From contig NZ_RHFH01000001.1 in NCBI RefSeq assembly GCF_004745075.1, positions 372,001-436,000 on the forward strand: a stretch of 64,000 nucleotides of DNA, given 5' to 3'. Made by a program: the position numbers and the translations under genes. Below are positions 44,584-53,608 of this stretch, in pieces (position 1 is the stretch's first letter; each line of letters opens with the position of its first letter). The notes beneath the pieces were generated by a model. The model did no database searches. It was given only the letters and a program-made list of their open reading frames with translations, and was not told the origin of the DNA. Source of the stretch: Brevibacterium sp. S111. Its GTDB lineage: Bacteria > Actinomycetota > Actinomycetes > Actinomycetales > Brevibacteriaceae.

Positions 44584-46215
44584 ATGAGAATCGACGCGAT
44601 CTTCACCGACCTCGACGCCCACACTCTCGACCCGGCGCGCCCGCGGGCGCAGAAGATCGGGGTGTTCAACAACCGGATCATCGGCTTCGACGAGGAACTC
44701 GACGGCGTCAGTGCCGACCGGGTCGAGTCCTTGGGCGGGGCGACGGTGCTGCCGGGCTTCAACGACGTCCACTGCCACACCGCGTGGTTCGGCCTCACTC
44801 TCGCCTCCGTCGACGTCACGGCGCTGCCGGGCGGGCTGTCCGATGTCTACGCCGCGCTCGAGAAGGCCGCGGCCACGACCCCGGCTGGGGAGTGGATCGA
44901 AGCCACGGGGTTCGCCCACCGCGACTACGACGGGGAGTACCCGGAGCTGGCCCGCCTCGACGAGATCACCGCAGGCCGTCCGCTGTTCATGCGGCAGACT
45001 TCCGGGCATGCCGCGATCGTCAACACCGAGGCGATGCGCCAGGCCGGGATCCTCGCCGACGGCTTCGAAGAGCCCGTCGGCGGCAAGGTCGTCCGCGACG
45101 GTGCCGGCCGTCCCACGGGGCTGCTCGAAGAGACGGCGCAGGCACTCGTGCAGGATCTCATCCGACCGTATTCGCTCGACACCCTCGTCGAGGCGATCGA
45201 CCTCGCCACCGCGTACTACGCGAAGGAGGGCATCACGTCCTTCGGCGAGTGCGGAATCGCCTACGGGTGGATCGGCCACTCCCCCATCGAGATCAGCGCC
45301 TACCTGCGCGCCCGGGACGAGGGCAGACTCCGGGCCCGTGCCCAGCTCATGCCGCAGGCCGACGGGCTGCATCCGATCGCGGCGAACTCCGCCGACGGGT
45401 TCGGCATCGGTCTGGATGCGGGGCTGCGCACCGGCCTCGGCGACGATCTTCTCTCGATCGGTCCCGTGAAGTTCTTCATGGACGGAGCGATGTCCGGTGA
45501 GACCGCGGCGATGCGGGAGAACTATGCGGGCAAGGACCATCCGGGTTACCTGCAGGACGATGCCGCGGTGCTGCGCAAGCAGATTCTGAACACCTACGCC
45601 TCCGGGTGGTCGGTGGCCGTGCATGCGATCGGTGATGCCGCTGTCGATGCGGCGATCGAGAACATCGTCGACGCACAGAAGCGCTTCGGGCGGCGGTCGG
45701 TTCCCAACCGCATCGAACATGCGGCCATGGTCCACGACGAGCACCTGGCGACCTTGGCCGAGCACGGCATCGTCGTGACCCCGCAGGCGGCCTTCGCCGA
45801 GGGCATCGGCGACGGGATGAATGCGTCCCTGGGGCCTGAGCGGCGCCGCCTGCTCTACCGTGCGAAGTCCTTCATCGACGCCGGTGTGCCGATGGCGGGC
45901 AGTTCGGATCGGCCGTGTGCCGACGGCAATGTGCTGCGCGGCATCGAAGCGTATGTCACCCGCGCCACCCGCGGCGGCGACGTCATGGGTTCGGCCGCCG
46001 AATGCTTGAGCGTCGACGAGGCGATCGCGGCCTACACCTCGCAGGCGGCCATCGCTTCGGGACAGGGCGCGGACAAGGGCACGCTAACGCGGGGGAAGCT
46101 CGCGGACTTCGTCGCCCTCGAGGCGCATCCCGGCGAGGTCGCCCCGACGGAGATCGCGCAGATCCCGGTCCGCGCCACCGTCCTCGGCGGCGATTTCACC
46201 CACTCCACCCCCTAA
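44584..46215 (+). CDS. YtcJ-like amidohydrolase
   Basis: This 543-residue protein is a metal-dependent amidohydrolase of the YtcJ group. The metal-binding HxH is in LPGFNDVHCHTAWFG, with later ligands in KFFMDGAMSGET, VHAIGDAAVD and AGSSDRPCADGN. The C-terminal beta-sandwich holds GKLADFVAL. These enzymes hydrolyse amides, exoenamines or similar; natural substrates are mostly unknown. It lies 104 nt downstream of the ThDP enzyme in the same direction and may be cotranscribed. Confidence 0.88.
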   Translation: MRIDAIFTDLDAHTLDPARPRAQKIGVFNNRIIGFDEELDGVSADRVESLGGATVLPGFNDVHCHTAWFGLTLASVDVTALPGGLSDVYAALEKAAATTPAGEWIEATGFAHRDYDGEYPELARLDEITAGRPLFMRQTSGHAAIVNTEAMRQAGILADGFEEPVGGKVVRDGAGRPTGLLEETAQALVQDLIRPYSLDTLVEAIDLATAYYAKEGITSFGECGIAYGWIGHSPIEISAYLRARDEGRLRARAQLMPQADGLHPIAANSADGFGIGLDAGLRTGLGDDLLSIGPVKFFMDGAMSGETAAMRENYAGKDHPGYLQDDAAVLRKQILNTYASGWSVAVHAIGDAAVDAAIENIVDAQKRFGRRSVPNRIEHAAMVHDEHLATLAEHGIVVTPQAAFAEGIGDGMNASLGPERRRLLYRAKSFIDAGVPMAGSSDRPCADGNVLRGIEAYVTRATRGGDVMGSAAECLSVDEAIAAYTSQAAIASGQGADKGTLTRGKLADFVALEAHPGEVAPTEIAQIPVRATVLGGDFTHSTP

Positions 46216-46224
46216 TTGCTACTT

Positions 46225-46268
46225 GACGGCGGCCCAGCAACCTCGCGCGAGGTTGCTGGGCCGCCGTC
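46225..46268. terminator. Perfect 44-nt palindrome, bidirectional terminator
   Basis: Two 22-nt arms (46225-46246 and 46247-46268) are exact reverse complements with no spacer. The element lies 9 nt after the amidohydrolase stop and 19 nt from the stop of the convergent aminotransferase gene, so it can terminate both. The core is CCTCGCGCGAGG. Confidence 0.85.
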
Positions 46269-46287
46269 GGGTAGTTCTGGGAGGGTG

Positions 46288-47652
46288 TCAGCGGGAGAAG
46301 TCGAGGTCGGTGAGGACCTTCTCGAAGACTCCGAGGCCACGTTCGAGGTCCTCTTCGCTGATGTTGATCGGCGGGACCACGTGCAGCCGGTGATAGTTGT
46401 TGAACGGCACCACGCCGTGCTCCTTCAGCGCCGCGACCACCGAGGCGACCTCGGGCGAATCGCCGCCGTACGGCGCCAGCGGTTCCTTGGACTCCTTGTC
46501 CCAGACGAGTTCGATCGCCCAGAACGCGCCTGTGCCGCGGACTTCGCCGACGTGCTTGGAGTTCTCCGCGATCTGGCGCAGGCGCGGCCCGATGATGTTC
46601 TCCCCGATCCGAGCGGCATGGTCGACCATGCCCTCGTCCTCCATCGCATTGATCGTCGCGACCGCCGCCGCACACGCCAGCGGGTGCCCGGAGTAGGTGA
46701 GCCCGCCGGGGTAGACGCGTTCGGCGAAGGTCTCGAAGATCGCCTCGTTGATGACGACTCCGCCCAAGGGCACATAACCGGAGTTCACTCCTTTTGCGAA
46801 GGTGATGAGATCGGGGACGATGTCGAAGTGTTCGAAGGCGAACCATCTGCCCGAGCGTCCGAACCCGGCCATCACTTCGTCGGCGATGAACACGATCCCG
46901 TGCTCATCGCACAGCGCCCGCACTCCCTGCATGTATTCGGGGCTGGGGATCATGATGCCGGCGGTGCCGGGGATCGATTCGAGGATGATCGCCGCGATCG
47001 TCGACGGACCCTCCAACTCGATGGTCCGGCGCAGGTGCTGCAGCGCTCGCTCGGTCTCCTCCACCTCGGTGGCGGCGCTGAACTCGGAGCGGTAGAGGAA
47101 AGGCCCGAAGAAGTGGACGACTCCGGAGTCGCCGCGGTCGCTGGCCCACCGCCGGGGATCGCCGGTGACGTTGACTGCCGTCTCCGTTCCGCCGTGGTAG
47201 GAGCGATAGCGGGAGAGGACCTTGTGCTTGCCGGTGTGGAGGCGGGCCATGCGGATGGCGTGTTCGTTCGCATCCGCGCCGCCGTTGGTGAAGAACACGC
47301 GGTCGAGCCCGGCCGGAGTGCGGTCGGTGATGAGCCGTGCGGCTTCCGAACGGGCGGCGTTGACGGTGGCGGGGCTGATCGTGCACAGCAGGTCAGCCTG
47401 GTCTTTGATCGCGGCCACGACCTTCGGGTGCTGGTGACCGATGTTCGTGTTCACCAGCTGCGAGGAGAAGTCGAGGAACTCCCGGCCCTCACCGTCGACG
47501 ACCGTCGAACCAGACGCTCGGGCAACGGTCGGTGGATCGATGAGCCGCTGGGCCGACCAGGAGTGGAACACGTGCGCGCGGTCGAGCTCATGGGCTCGGG
47601 CGGATTCGTCCTTGATCGCTGCGAGATCGACGTCGTTGAGTCGGTGCACCAT
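46288..47652 (-). CDS. Class III (omega) aminotransferase
   Basis: This 454-residue PLP aminotransferase has the class III layout: LDRAHVFHSWSAQ near the N-terminus, FFTNGGADANEHAIRMAR (phosphate cup), VFIADEVMAGFGRSG (Asp for PLP) and the Schiff-base Lys in LITFAKGVNSGYVPLGG. It moves the amino group of an omega-amino acid or amine to a 2-oxo acid. Taurine-, beta-alanine- or putrescine-type donors are possible; a polyamine from the decarboxylase nearby would fit but is unproven. AAAGG supports the ATG at 47652, and a GTG two codons earlier is possible. Confidence 0.88.
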   Translation of the reverse strand: MVHRLNDVDLAAIKDESARAHELDRAHVFHSWSAQRLIDPPTVARASGSTVVDGEGREFLDFSSQLVNTNIGHQHPKVVAAIKDQADLLCTISPATVNAARSEAARLITDRTPAGLDRVFFTNGGADANEHAIRMARLHTGKHKVLSRYRSYHGGTETAVNVTGDPRRWASDRGDSGVVHFFGPFLYRSEFSAATEVEETERALQHLRRTIELEGPSTIAAIILESIPGTAGIMIPSPEYMQGVRALCDEHGIVFIADEVMAGFGRSGRWFAFEHFDIVPDLITFAKGVNSGYVPLGGVVINEAIFETFAERVYPGGLTYSGHPLACAAAVATINAMEDEGMVDHAARIGENIIGPRLRQIAENSKHVGEVRGTGAFWAIELVWDKESKEPLAPYGGDSPEVASVVAALKEHGVVPFNNYHRLHVVPPINISEEDLERGLGVFEKVLTDLDFSR

Positions 47653-47740
47653 TGTCACCCTTTCGCTGAAGAACCCGGGATGAGCGCGTGAAGTGCGCTC
47701 GTGAGGTCATCGTAGATCAGTTTCGGCTACAGTGACGACC

Positions 47741-48352
47741 ATGTCTTATCGGACGATCACCCGCAGTGTCGAAGCCGAGATCGAGATCAGGAAATCCCGC
47801 TTCCTCACCCGCCTCTCCCCCGTCGCCGACGAGGCCGAAGCCCGCACGGTCATCGCCGAGGCACGTGCCGAGCATCCGAAGGCCCGCCACCACTGTTCGG
47901 CGTTCGTGCTCGACGTGGATTCGCGGACACAGCGCTTCAGCGATGACGGGGAACCGGCGGGAACCGCGGGCGCCCCGATCCTCGATGTGCTCACCGGGCA
48001 CGGTCTGACCTTCGTCGTCGCGGTCGTCACCCGGTACTTCGGTGGGACCCTGCTCGGCGCGGGCGGGCTCGTGCGCGCGTACGGTCAGGCCACCTCGGAG
48101 GCGGTGGATCGGGCAGGAATCGTCACCCGGCTTGAACGCGTCCCGGTGTCCGCGGCCGTCGACTACGCCCAGGCCAATGCCCTCGAGCGGACGGCCGGGA
48201 ACCGGGGATGGACGACGCGGGCTAAGTACGGTGGTGACGTCGGACTCGATATTCTCGTCCCCCTCGCCGAGGTGGATCTGGCGTTGGCGACATACGCCGA
48301 CCTCACCGCCGGTCGGGCGGAGCCGACGGTCGGTGAGGTCGAATGGGTGTGA
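47741..48352 (+). CDS. YigZ/IMPACT-family protein
   Basis: This 203-residue protein has the Impact N-terminal domain: EIEIRKSRFLTRLSPVADEA, then FSDDGEPAGTAGAPILDVL and VTRYFGGTLLGAGGLVRAYG, which are the family hallmarks. A short C-terminal ferredoxin-like domain follows. YigZ-type proteins are linked to translation or proline peptidase-like roles in older annotation, but their bacterial function remains vague. No clear ribosome-binding site precedes the ATG at 47741. Confidence 0.88.
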   Translation: MSYRTITRSVEAEIEIRKSRFLTRLSPVADEAEARTVIAEARAEHPKARHHCSAFVLDVDSRTQRFSDDGEPAGTAGAPILDVLTGHGLTFVVAVVTRYFGGTLLGAGGLVRAYGQATSEAVDRAGIVTRLERVPVSAAVDYAQANALERTAGNRGWTTRAKYGGDVGLDILVPLAEVDLALATYADLTAGRAEPTVGEVEWV

Positions 48353-48376
48353 GCCGAGAGATCAGCCCGAGAGCAC

Positions 48377-48877
48377 TCAGTCGAGTGCGGCGATCTTCGC
48401 GACCTGCGCGTTCGTGAGCATGACGAGGTCCTCGGGACGGATCTCGATCTCGAGGCCGCGGCGGCCGGCGGAGACGAACACGGCCGAATGTTCGAGCGCG
48501 GTGCGGTCGATGACGACGGGCACGGCATGGCGCTGCCCGAACGGGGAGACTCCCCCGACGGGGTAGCCGGTGCGGCGTTCGGTCTCGGCGACGCCGGCCA
48601 ACTGGGCTTTCTTCGATCCGCGCGCGGAGGCCAGGGCCTTGAGGTCGAGCTGTCCGGAGACGGGCACGAGCGCGGTCACGGGAGATCCGTCGACCTGGAT
48701 CATCAGGGTCTTGAACACCTGGTCGGAGCCGACGCCGAGCTTGTCGGCGGCTTCCGAGCCATAGCGACGGGTGGCGGGATCGTGATCGAAGCTGTGCAGG
48801 CTGTATTCGATTCCTGCCAGATTGAGCACTCGCACGGCCGGGGTTGCCGCGCTGGTTGTCTTGGATGCAACTGTCAT
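48377..48877 (-). CDS. ybaK: Cys-tRNA(Pro)/aminoacyl-tRNA deacylase, YbaK/EbsC family
   Basis: This 166-residue protein hydrolyses mischarged Cys-tRNA(Pro), preventing mistranslation. It shows LGVGSDQVFKTLMIQVDG, with the conserved Lys, then LVPVSGQLDLKALA, GYPVGGVSPFGQ and a C-terminal LVMLTNAQVAKIAAL. All are standard for YbaK. I start at the ATG at 48877 (MTVASKTTSAATPAVRVL), with GGAGG somewhat distant. It converges with the YigZ gene. Confidence 0.9.
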   Translation of the reverse strand: MTVASKTTSAATPAVRVLNLAGIEYSLHSFDHDPATRRYGSEAADKLGVGSDQVFKTLMIQVDGSPVTALVPVSGQLDLKALASARGSKKAQLAGVAETERRTGYPVGGVSPFGQRHAVPVVIDRTALEHSAVFVSAGRRGLEIEIRPEDLVMLTNAQVAKIAALD

Positions 48878-49113
48878 AAGGGGGTCGTGCCTCCTGCCCG
48901 CAGGTCTGCGGGACACGATAGGCGCAGCTGCCCAGGACCTTCTCTCCAGGCCCCGTGATCCCGCGTCGATACGGACGGAATTCTTGTATCGGTGCTGATG
49001 GGTACCCGCCCACAATAGGCGAAGTGGCGGCGCGTGCGCCAATTGCCGTCACGCGAAGCAATCTGCAAAGCAACCTGCCGGCAACCGACCCGAGAGCGTG
49101 CGCGACCCTCTGC

Positions 49114-49461
49114 TCAGCCCCAGCCGAGTTCGTGCAGCCGGTCATCGTCGATGCCGTAGAAGTGGGCGATCTCGTGGACGATGGTGATGACGATCTCGTC
49201 GCGCAGATGGTCGCGGTCGTCTGCGAAGTCGATGAGGTTGTCGCGGTAGATGAAGATGTTGTCGGGCATTTCGAAGCCCGCGATCCCCCGCTCCCCGATC
49301 GGCGTGCCGTCGTATAGACCGAGCAGGTGCCGGTCGCCGTCTTCCGGACGGCTCTCGACGAACAGGGCGACATTGTCCAGCTGCTCGGTCACCCCGGCAG
49401 GCAGGAGGTCGAGCGCCTCGTCGAGGATCGCGTCGAACTCCTCATCGCTCAGGGATTCCAT
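49114..49461 (-). CDS. Metallopeptidase-like (zincin, MPN-independent) family protein
   Basis: This 115-residue protein carries the zinc motif VHEIAHFYGIDDDRLHELGW (HExxH plus a downstream His). It belongs to the small 'minimal zincin' family widespread in actinobacteria, also called metallopeptidase family protein. Peptidase activity is assumed, not shown. AGGAGG lies directly at the ATG at 49461 with very short spacing, so a different start is possible. Confidence 0.85.
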   Translation of the reverse strand: MESLSDEEFDAILDEALDLLPAGVTEQLDNVALFVESRPEDGDRHLLGLYDGTPIGERGIAGFEMPDNIFIYRDNLIDFADDRDHLRDEIVITIVHEIAHFYGIDDDRLHELGWG

Positions 49462-49591
49462 GCCTCCTACTCTAGGTCGACGCCTCAGATGAACTCCACC
49501 GCAAGGGGGAGGTGCCAGGCGACGGTACTGCCTAGGGTGGAGGCGGCCGCATTTTCGACCCTCGGATTTCGACCCTCGGAGAGGACCAACG

Positions 49592-49843
49592 ATGACCACC
49601 AGCAATCACCACGCGCGCACACGCAGGGAGACGGACCCGCAGTCTCCGACCTCGGTCTGGTACTTCATCGGCGCCGTCTTCGCCTTCACCCTCCCGAACA
49701 TGCTCTTCGATGACTTCGGCGGTTGGCCGCGCATCCTGTTCCTCACCCTGGGCCTCATCGTCATGGTCGCCGGCTTCGTCCAGCTGCGGCGGGAGTTTCG
49801 CGCGAAGAGCCGGAGGGCTGAATCCCCTCGCCGAGGCGGCTGA
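49592..49843 (+). CDS. Small membrane protein
   Basis: This 83-residue protein has two hydrophobic segments (about residues 22-40, SVWYFIGAVFAFTLPNMLF, and 47-65, ILFLTLGLIVMVAGFV) between an Arg-rich C-terminus and a polar N-terminus. GAGAGGA precedes the ATG. I do not recognise a family. It lies between the zincin gene and the tRNA cluster. Confidence 0.65.
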   Translation: MTTSNHHARTRRETDPQSPTSVWYFIGAVFAFTLPNMLFDDFGGWPRILFLTLGLIVMVAGFVQLRREFRAKSRRAESPRRGG

Positions 49844-49966
49844 CCACCGGGGGCGAAACCACCGCCTCCCCCTGTGACGGAGGACACTCTGTTTCGTTTT
49901 GCATTCCGCGAATCGGGTGGGATAAGCTTAACGTCGTTGCCCACGGGGAATCCGAGGACAAACTAG

Positions 49967-50039
<73 letters not shown>

Positions 50040-50094
50040 CGGTGTAGGATTGGAAAGTCCGACACCACAACAGATACACTGGTCACATCAGTTT

Positions 50095-50168
50095 GGCCCT
50101 GTAGCGCAGTTGGTTAGCGCGCCGCCCTGTCACGGCGGAGGTCGCCGGTTCGAGTCCGGTCAGGGTCG
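50095..50168 (+). tRNA. tRNA-Asp (GTC)
   Basis: The 74-nt cloverleaf has acceptor GGCCCTG/CAGGGTC, anticodon stem CCGCC/GGCGG, loop CTGTCAC with anticodon GTC at 50129-50131, and T-loop TTCGAGT. CCA is not encoded. A hairpin terminator follows 8 nt later. Confidence 0.97.
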
Positions 50169-50175
50169 CGGAGCA

Positions 50176-50203
50176 CAAAGGCTCTTCTTCGGAAGAGCCT
50201 TTG
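50176..50203 (+). terminator. Hairpin with TTCG tetraloop after tRNA-Asp
   Basis: A perfect 12-bp stem CAAAGGCTCTTC/GAAGAGCCTTTG encloses the very stable TTCG tetraloop, followed by TTTCTCT. It ends the tRNA-Glu/Asp transcript before tRNA-Phe. Confidence 0.85.
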
Positions 50204-50238
50204 TTTCTCTCGACATACTTTGCGCATGTCGGCAATTC

Positions 50239-50314
50239 GGCTCTGTAGCTCAGTTGGTAGAGCGTTCGACTGAAAATCGAAAGGTCACCGGATCGACGCC
50301 GGTCGGAGCCACCA
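50239..50314 (+). tRNA. tRNA-Phe (GAA)
   Basis: The 76-nt cloverleaf includes an encoded CCA end. Acceptor GGCTCTG/CGGAGCC, anticodon stem TTCGA/TCGAA, loop CTGAAAA with anticodon GAA at 50272-50274. The T-arm GGATCGACGCC is the form common in actinobacterial tRNA-Phe. Unlike its two neighbours, it carries CCA in the DNA. Confidence 0.97.
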
Positions 50315-50317
50315 AGC

Positions 50318-50343
50318 AAAACCCCTGCTGCGGCGGGGGTTTT
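50318..50343 (+). terminator. Hairpin terminator after tRNA-Phe
   Basis: AAAACCCC pairs with GGGGTTTT across a 10-nt loop that can extend the pairing (TGC/GCG). The stem ends in TTTT, 3 nt after the tRNA. Confidence 0.8.
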
Positions 50344-50419
50344 CGCGTATCCGAAACGCGACTCACGCTGCTCGCCACTTCTGATCGGCAACAGACCTTG
50401 TCTGATAGCGTGGCCCGGC

Positions 50420-51511
50420 GTGAGCCACGAACAGTCGCACCCGCCCCCGGACACGCACACCGACCGGACGCAGCAATCCGGCCCGGCTGACCGCATCGTC
50501 TCGATCGACGTCATCCGCGGCATCGCCATCGCAGGAATTCTGCTCATCAACATCCGCTACTTCCTGTCTCAGGCCGGTCAGGCAGACGAACCGGTCGGCA
50601 CCGATGCGACGATCTGGCAGGTCGTCGATGATGTCGCCCTGGGCAAGTTCCATTTCGTCTTCGCCTTCCTCTTCGGCACCGGTGTCCACATATTCCTCAC
50701 GCGGCTGCGAGCGAAGGGCCGATCGACGTGGGTCTACGTGCGCCGGATGCTCATCCTCATCATCGCCGGGGTGATCAACTCTGCCCTCGGCGGCATCGAC
50801 GTGCTGGCTTCCTACGGGGTCCTCGCCCTCATTCTTCTGCCGCTGACCCTGCTGCCGAGGTGGTCCTTCGTGACTCTCGGCGTGGTGACCGCGATCGTCC
50901 CCGACGTGCTGCAGCTGGTCTCGAGTGCGGGCGGAGTCGATCTCCACCTTCCGCCCCTGCTGCTGCCGCTGCTGTCCTTTGCTCGGACCTTCGGACACAT
51001 GGTGCTCGGATTCTGGCTGGCGGGTCTCGGCCTGTTCTCCTCACCGCCCCGAGCCTATGTCACCGGCATCTTCGCCCTCGGCCTCATCGGTTCGATTCCG
51101 CTCTGGATCTGGACCGGCAACACCGGCGTCGGATCCTCCGATGCTCACGAGATCGCCTTCCGCACCGCGATGGTCCCCGGCTTCATGTACGTCACCGGTC
51201 TGATCCTTCTCCTGCACACCCGCCTCGGCGCGAAAGGCCTGAGCTTTCTGCGCCTGTACGGACGGATGGCGTTTTCGAACTATCTGGGTCAGACCGTGAT
51301 CTGCGTGCTCGTCCTCCCGCCGCTGACCTCACTCGGATACATCTCCGCCCCGGCAGGTCTCGGGATCTGGGCGGTCATCATCATCGCCCAGTGTGCGCTC
51401 TCCACCCTCTGGCTGCGTCATTTCCGCTACGGTCCCCTGGAGTGGGTGTGGCGGTGCGGCACCTACTGGGAGACCACGCCGCTGCGGTGGCCCGACGCTT
51501 CCCGACTCTGA
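50420..51511 (+). CDS. DUF418-family membrane protein
   Basis: This 363-residue protein has about eight membrane helices. The opening RIVSIDVIRGIAIAGILLIN and the closing YFRYGPLEWVWRCGTYWE-like end (RHFRYGPLEWVWRCGTYW) define the DUF418 family, related to YeiB and to acyltransferase-3 membrane proteins. Function is unknown. It starts at a GTG at 50420 with no clear ribosome-binding site. It is alone between the tRNA cluster and acsA. Confidence 0.85.
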   Translation: MSHEQSHPPPDTHTDRTQQSGPADRIVSIDVIRGIAIAGILLINIRYFLSQAGQADEPVGTDATIWQVVDDVALGKFHFVFAFLFGTGVHIFLTRLRAKGRSTWVYVRRMLILIIAGVINSALGGIDVLASYGVLALILLPLTLLPRWSFVTLGVVTAIVPDVLQLVSSAGGVDLHLPPLLLPLLSFARTFGHMVLGFWLAGLGLFSSPPRAYVTGIFALGLIGSIPLWIWTGNTGVGSSDAHEIAFRTAMVPGFMYVTGLILLLHTRLGAKGLSFLRLYGRMAFSNYLGQTVICVLVLPPLTSLGYISAPAGLGIWAVIIIAQCALSTLWLRHFRYGPLEWVWRCGTYWETTPLRWPDASRL

Positions 51512-51618
51512 TCCCCCGTCACACGGCCCCCTTGATTTCACCGCCAACTGGAGTACGTTGAAAACACGTTCGCATCCGCGAATCACGACGCAGTGAAGCT
51601 TCGCGAAAGGAGCAGCCG

Positions 51619-53568
51619 ATGGCCACCAACCCGAGCATCGAAGAGCTGAGCTACGAGGGGCGGAGATTCGATCCGCCGGCCGAATTCGCAGCACAGGCGA
51701 ATGTCGGAGCCGAAGAGTACGACAAGGCGGCCGCCGATCGCCTCGGCTACTGGGCCGAACAGGCGAAGCGGATCACCTGGGACACCCCCTTCGACACGGT
51801 CCTCGACTGGTCGGACAAACCCTTCGCCAAGTGGTTCGTCGGCGGCAGGCTCAATGCCGCCTACAACTGCGTGGACCGCCATGTGGAGAACGGGCTCGGC
51901 GATCGCGTCGCCTACTACTTCGAAGGCGAGTCCGGAGACACCCGCACGATCACCTACTCGGATCTGCTCCGCGAAGTCTCGAAGGCCGCCAATGCGCTGA
52001 CCGAGCTCGGTGTGAAGACCGGGGACCGGGTCGCCATCTATATGCCGATGATCCCCGAAACGGTGTTCGCGATGCTCGCGTGCGCCCGCCTCGGCGCCCC
52101 GCACACCGTGATCTTCGGCGGCTTCTCCTCCTCGGCGATCGCCGACCGCGTCAAGGACTGCGGCGTCGAATTCGTCATCACCTCCGACGGCGGGTATCGC
52201 AAGGGCAAGCCCTCGGCACTCAAGTCCGTCGTCGACGAGGCGATGGAGGACTGCCCCGAAGTGCGCAACGTCCTCGTCGTCCGGCGCACCGGCCAGGACG
52301 TGGCCTGGAACGACGACCGGGATCTGTGGTGGCACGAGGTCGTCGACCGGCAGTCGGAGACCCACACGCCCGAGGCCTTCGACTCCGAGCATCCGCTCTA
52401 CGTCATGTACTCCTCGGGCACGACCGGTAAGCCCAAGGGAATCCTGCACACCACGGGCGGGTACCTCGTCGGAACCTCGTTCACCCATTGGGCGGTCTTC
52501 GACATCAAACCGGAATCCGACGTCTATTGGACGGCCGCGGACATCGGCTGGGTGACCGGCCATTCGTACATCGTCTACGGACCGCTGGCGAATGGGGCCA
52601 CCTCGGTGCTCTATGAAGGCACCCCGGACACGCCCCATCGCGGGCGCTGGTGGGAGATCGTCGAGAAGTACAAGGTCTCCATCCTCTACTGCGCGCCGAC
52701 GGCGATCCGCTCATTCATGAAGTGGGGACGCGACATCCCCGCGAAGTTCGACCTCACCAGCCTGCGGCTGCTCGGCAGCGTCGGCGAACCGATCAACCCC
52801 GAAGCCTGGATGTGGTACCGCGAGCACATCGGCGGCGACCGATGCCCGGTCGTCGACACCTGGTGGCAGACGGAGAACGGCAGCATCCTCATCAGTCCCC
52901 TGCCGGGAGTCACCGCGACGAAGCCGGGTGCAGCCATGCGTCCGCTGCCGGGCATCGTCGCCGATGTCTTCGACGATGCGGGCAATTCGGTCGAGCCCGG
53001 AAACGGCGGCTACCTCGTCATCAAGGAGCCGTGGCCGTCGATGCTGCGCACCCTGTGGGGAGACGAGGAGCGGTTCAAGAAGACCTACTGGTCGCAGTAC
53101 CCGGACGTCTATTTCGCCGGCGACGGTGCGAAGATCGACCGCGACGGCGACTACTGGGTGCTCGGCCGGGTCGACGACGTCCTCAATGTCTCCGGGCACC
53201 GGATGTCGACCGCGGAGATCGAATCCGCGCTCGTCGCCCATCCGAAGGTCGCCGAGGCGGCCGTGGTCGGGGCGAGCGACGAGATGACGGGGCAGGCGAT
53301 CGAAGCGTTCGTCATCCTCCGCGAGAGCGCCTCCGACGGCGGGGACGACATCGTCGCCGAGCTGCGCGGCCACGTGCGGTCCTCGATCGGTCCGATCGCG
53401 ACACCGCGGTCGATCATGCTCGTGCCCGATCTGCCGAAGACCCGTTCGGGCAAGATCATGCGCCGCCTGCTCAAGGATGTGGCCGAGAAGCGTGAGGTCG
53501 GTGATGTCACCACGCTCGCGGACTCCTCGGTCATGGATCTCATCCAGAAGGGCGTCGCGGAGAGCTGA
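51619..53568 (+). CDS. acsA: Acetyl-CoA synthetase (AMP-forming)
   Basis: This 649-residue enzyme activates acetate to acetyl-CoA. It has the ATP-binding loop YSSGTTGKPKGILHTTGG, the Acs-specific WTAADIGWVTGHSYIVYGPL, VVDTWWQTENGS, and the acetylatable Lys in PKTRSGKIMRRLL. The start has GAAAGGAG upstream. Propionyl-CoA synthetase is excluded by the Acs-type WWQTE and length. Protocatechuate and benzoate catabolism yield acetyl-CoA, but no operon link is visible. Confidence 0.93.
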   Translation: MATNPSIEELSYEGRRFDPPAEFAAQANVGAEEYDKAAADRLGYWAEQAKRITWDTPFDTVLDWSDKPFAKWFVGGRLNAAYNCVDRHVENGLGDRVAYYFEGESGDTRTITYSDLLREVSKAANALTELGVKTGDRVAIYMPMIPETVFAMLACARLGAPHTVIFGGFSSSAIADRVKDCGVEFVITSDGGYRKGKPSALKSVVDEAMEDCPEVRNVLVVRRTGQDVAWNDDRDLWWHEVVDRQSETHTPEAFDSEHPLYVMYSSGTTGKPKGILHTTGGYLVGTSFTHWAVFDIKPESDVYWTAADIGWVTGHSYIVYGPLANGATSVLYEGTPDTPHRGRWWEIVEKYKVSILYCAPTAIRSFMKWGRDIPAKFDLTSLRLLGSVGEPINPEAWMWYREHIGGDRCPVVDTWWQTENGSILISPLPGVTATKPGAAMRPLPGIVADVFDDAGNSVEPGNGGYLVIKEPWPSMLRTLWGDEERFKKTYWSQYPDVYFAGDGAKIDRDGDYWVLGRVDDVLNVSGHRMSTAEIESALVAHPKVAEAAVVGASDEMTGQAIEAFVILRESASDGGDDIVAELRGHVRSSIGPIATPRSIMLVPDLPKTRSGKIMRRLLKDVAEKREVGDVTTLADSSVMDLIQKGVAES

Positions 53569-53608
53569 GCGTCGCCCGGCGATCGGAGATTCGACTCCCC
53601 GGACCCTT

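Noticed and set aside
51619..53568. Propionyl-CoA synthetase (prpE)
   Set aside because: The WTAADIGWVTGHSYIVYGPL and WWQTENG motifs, and the length, are of the acetyl-CoA synthetase type.
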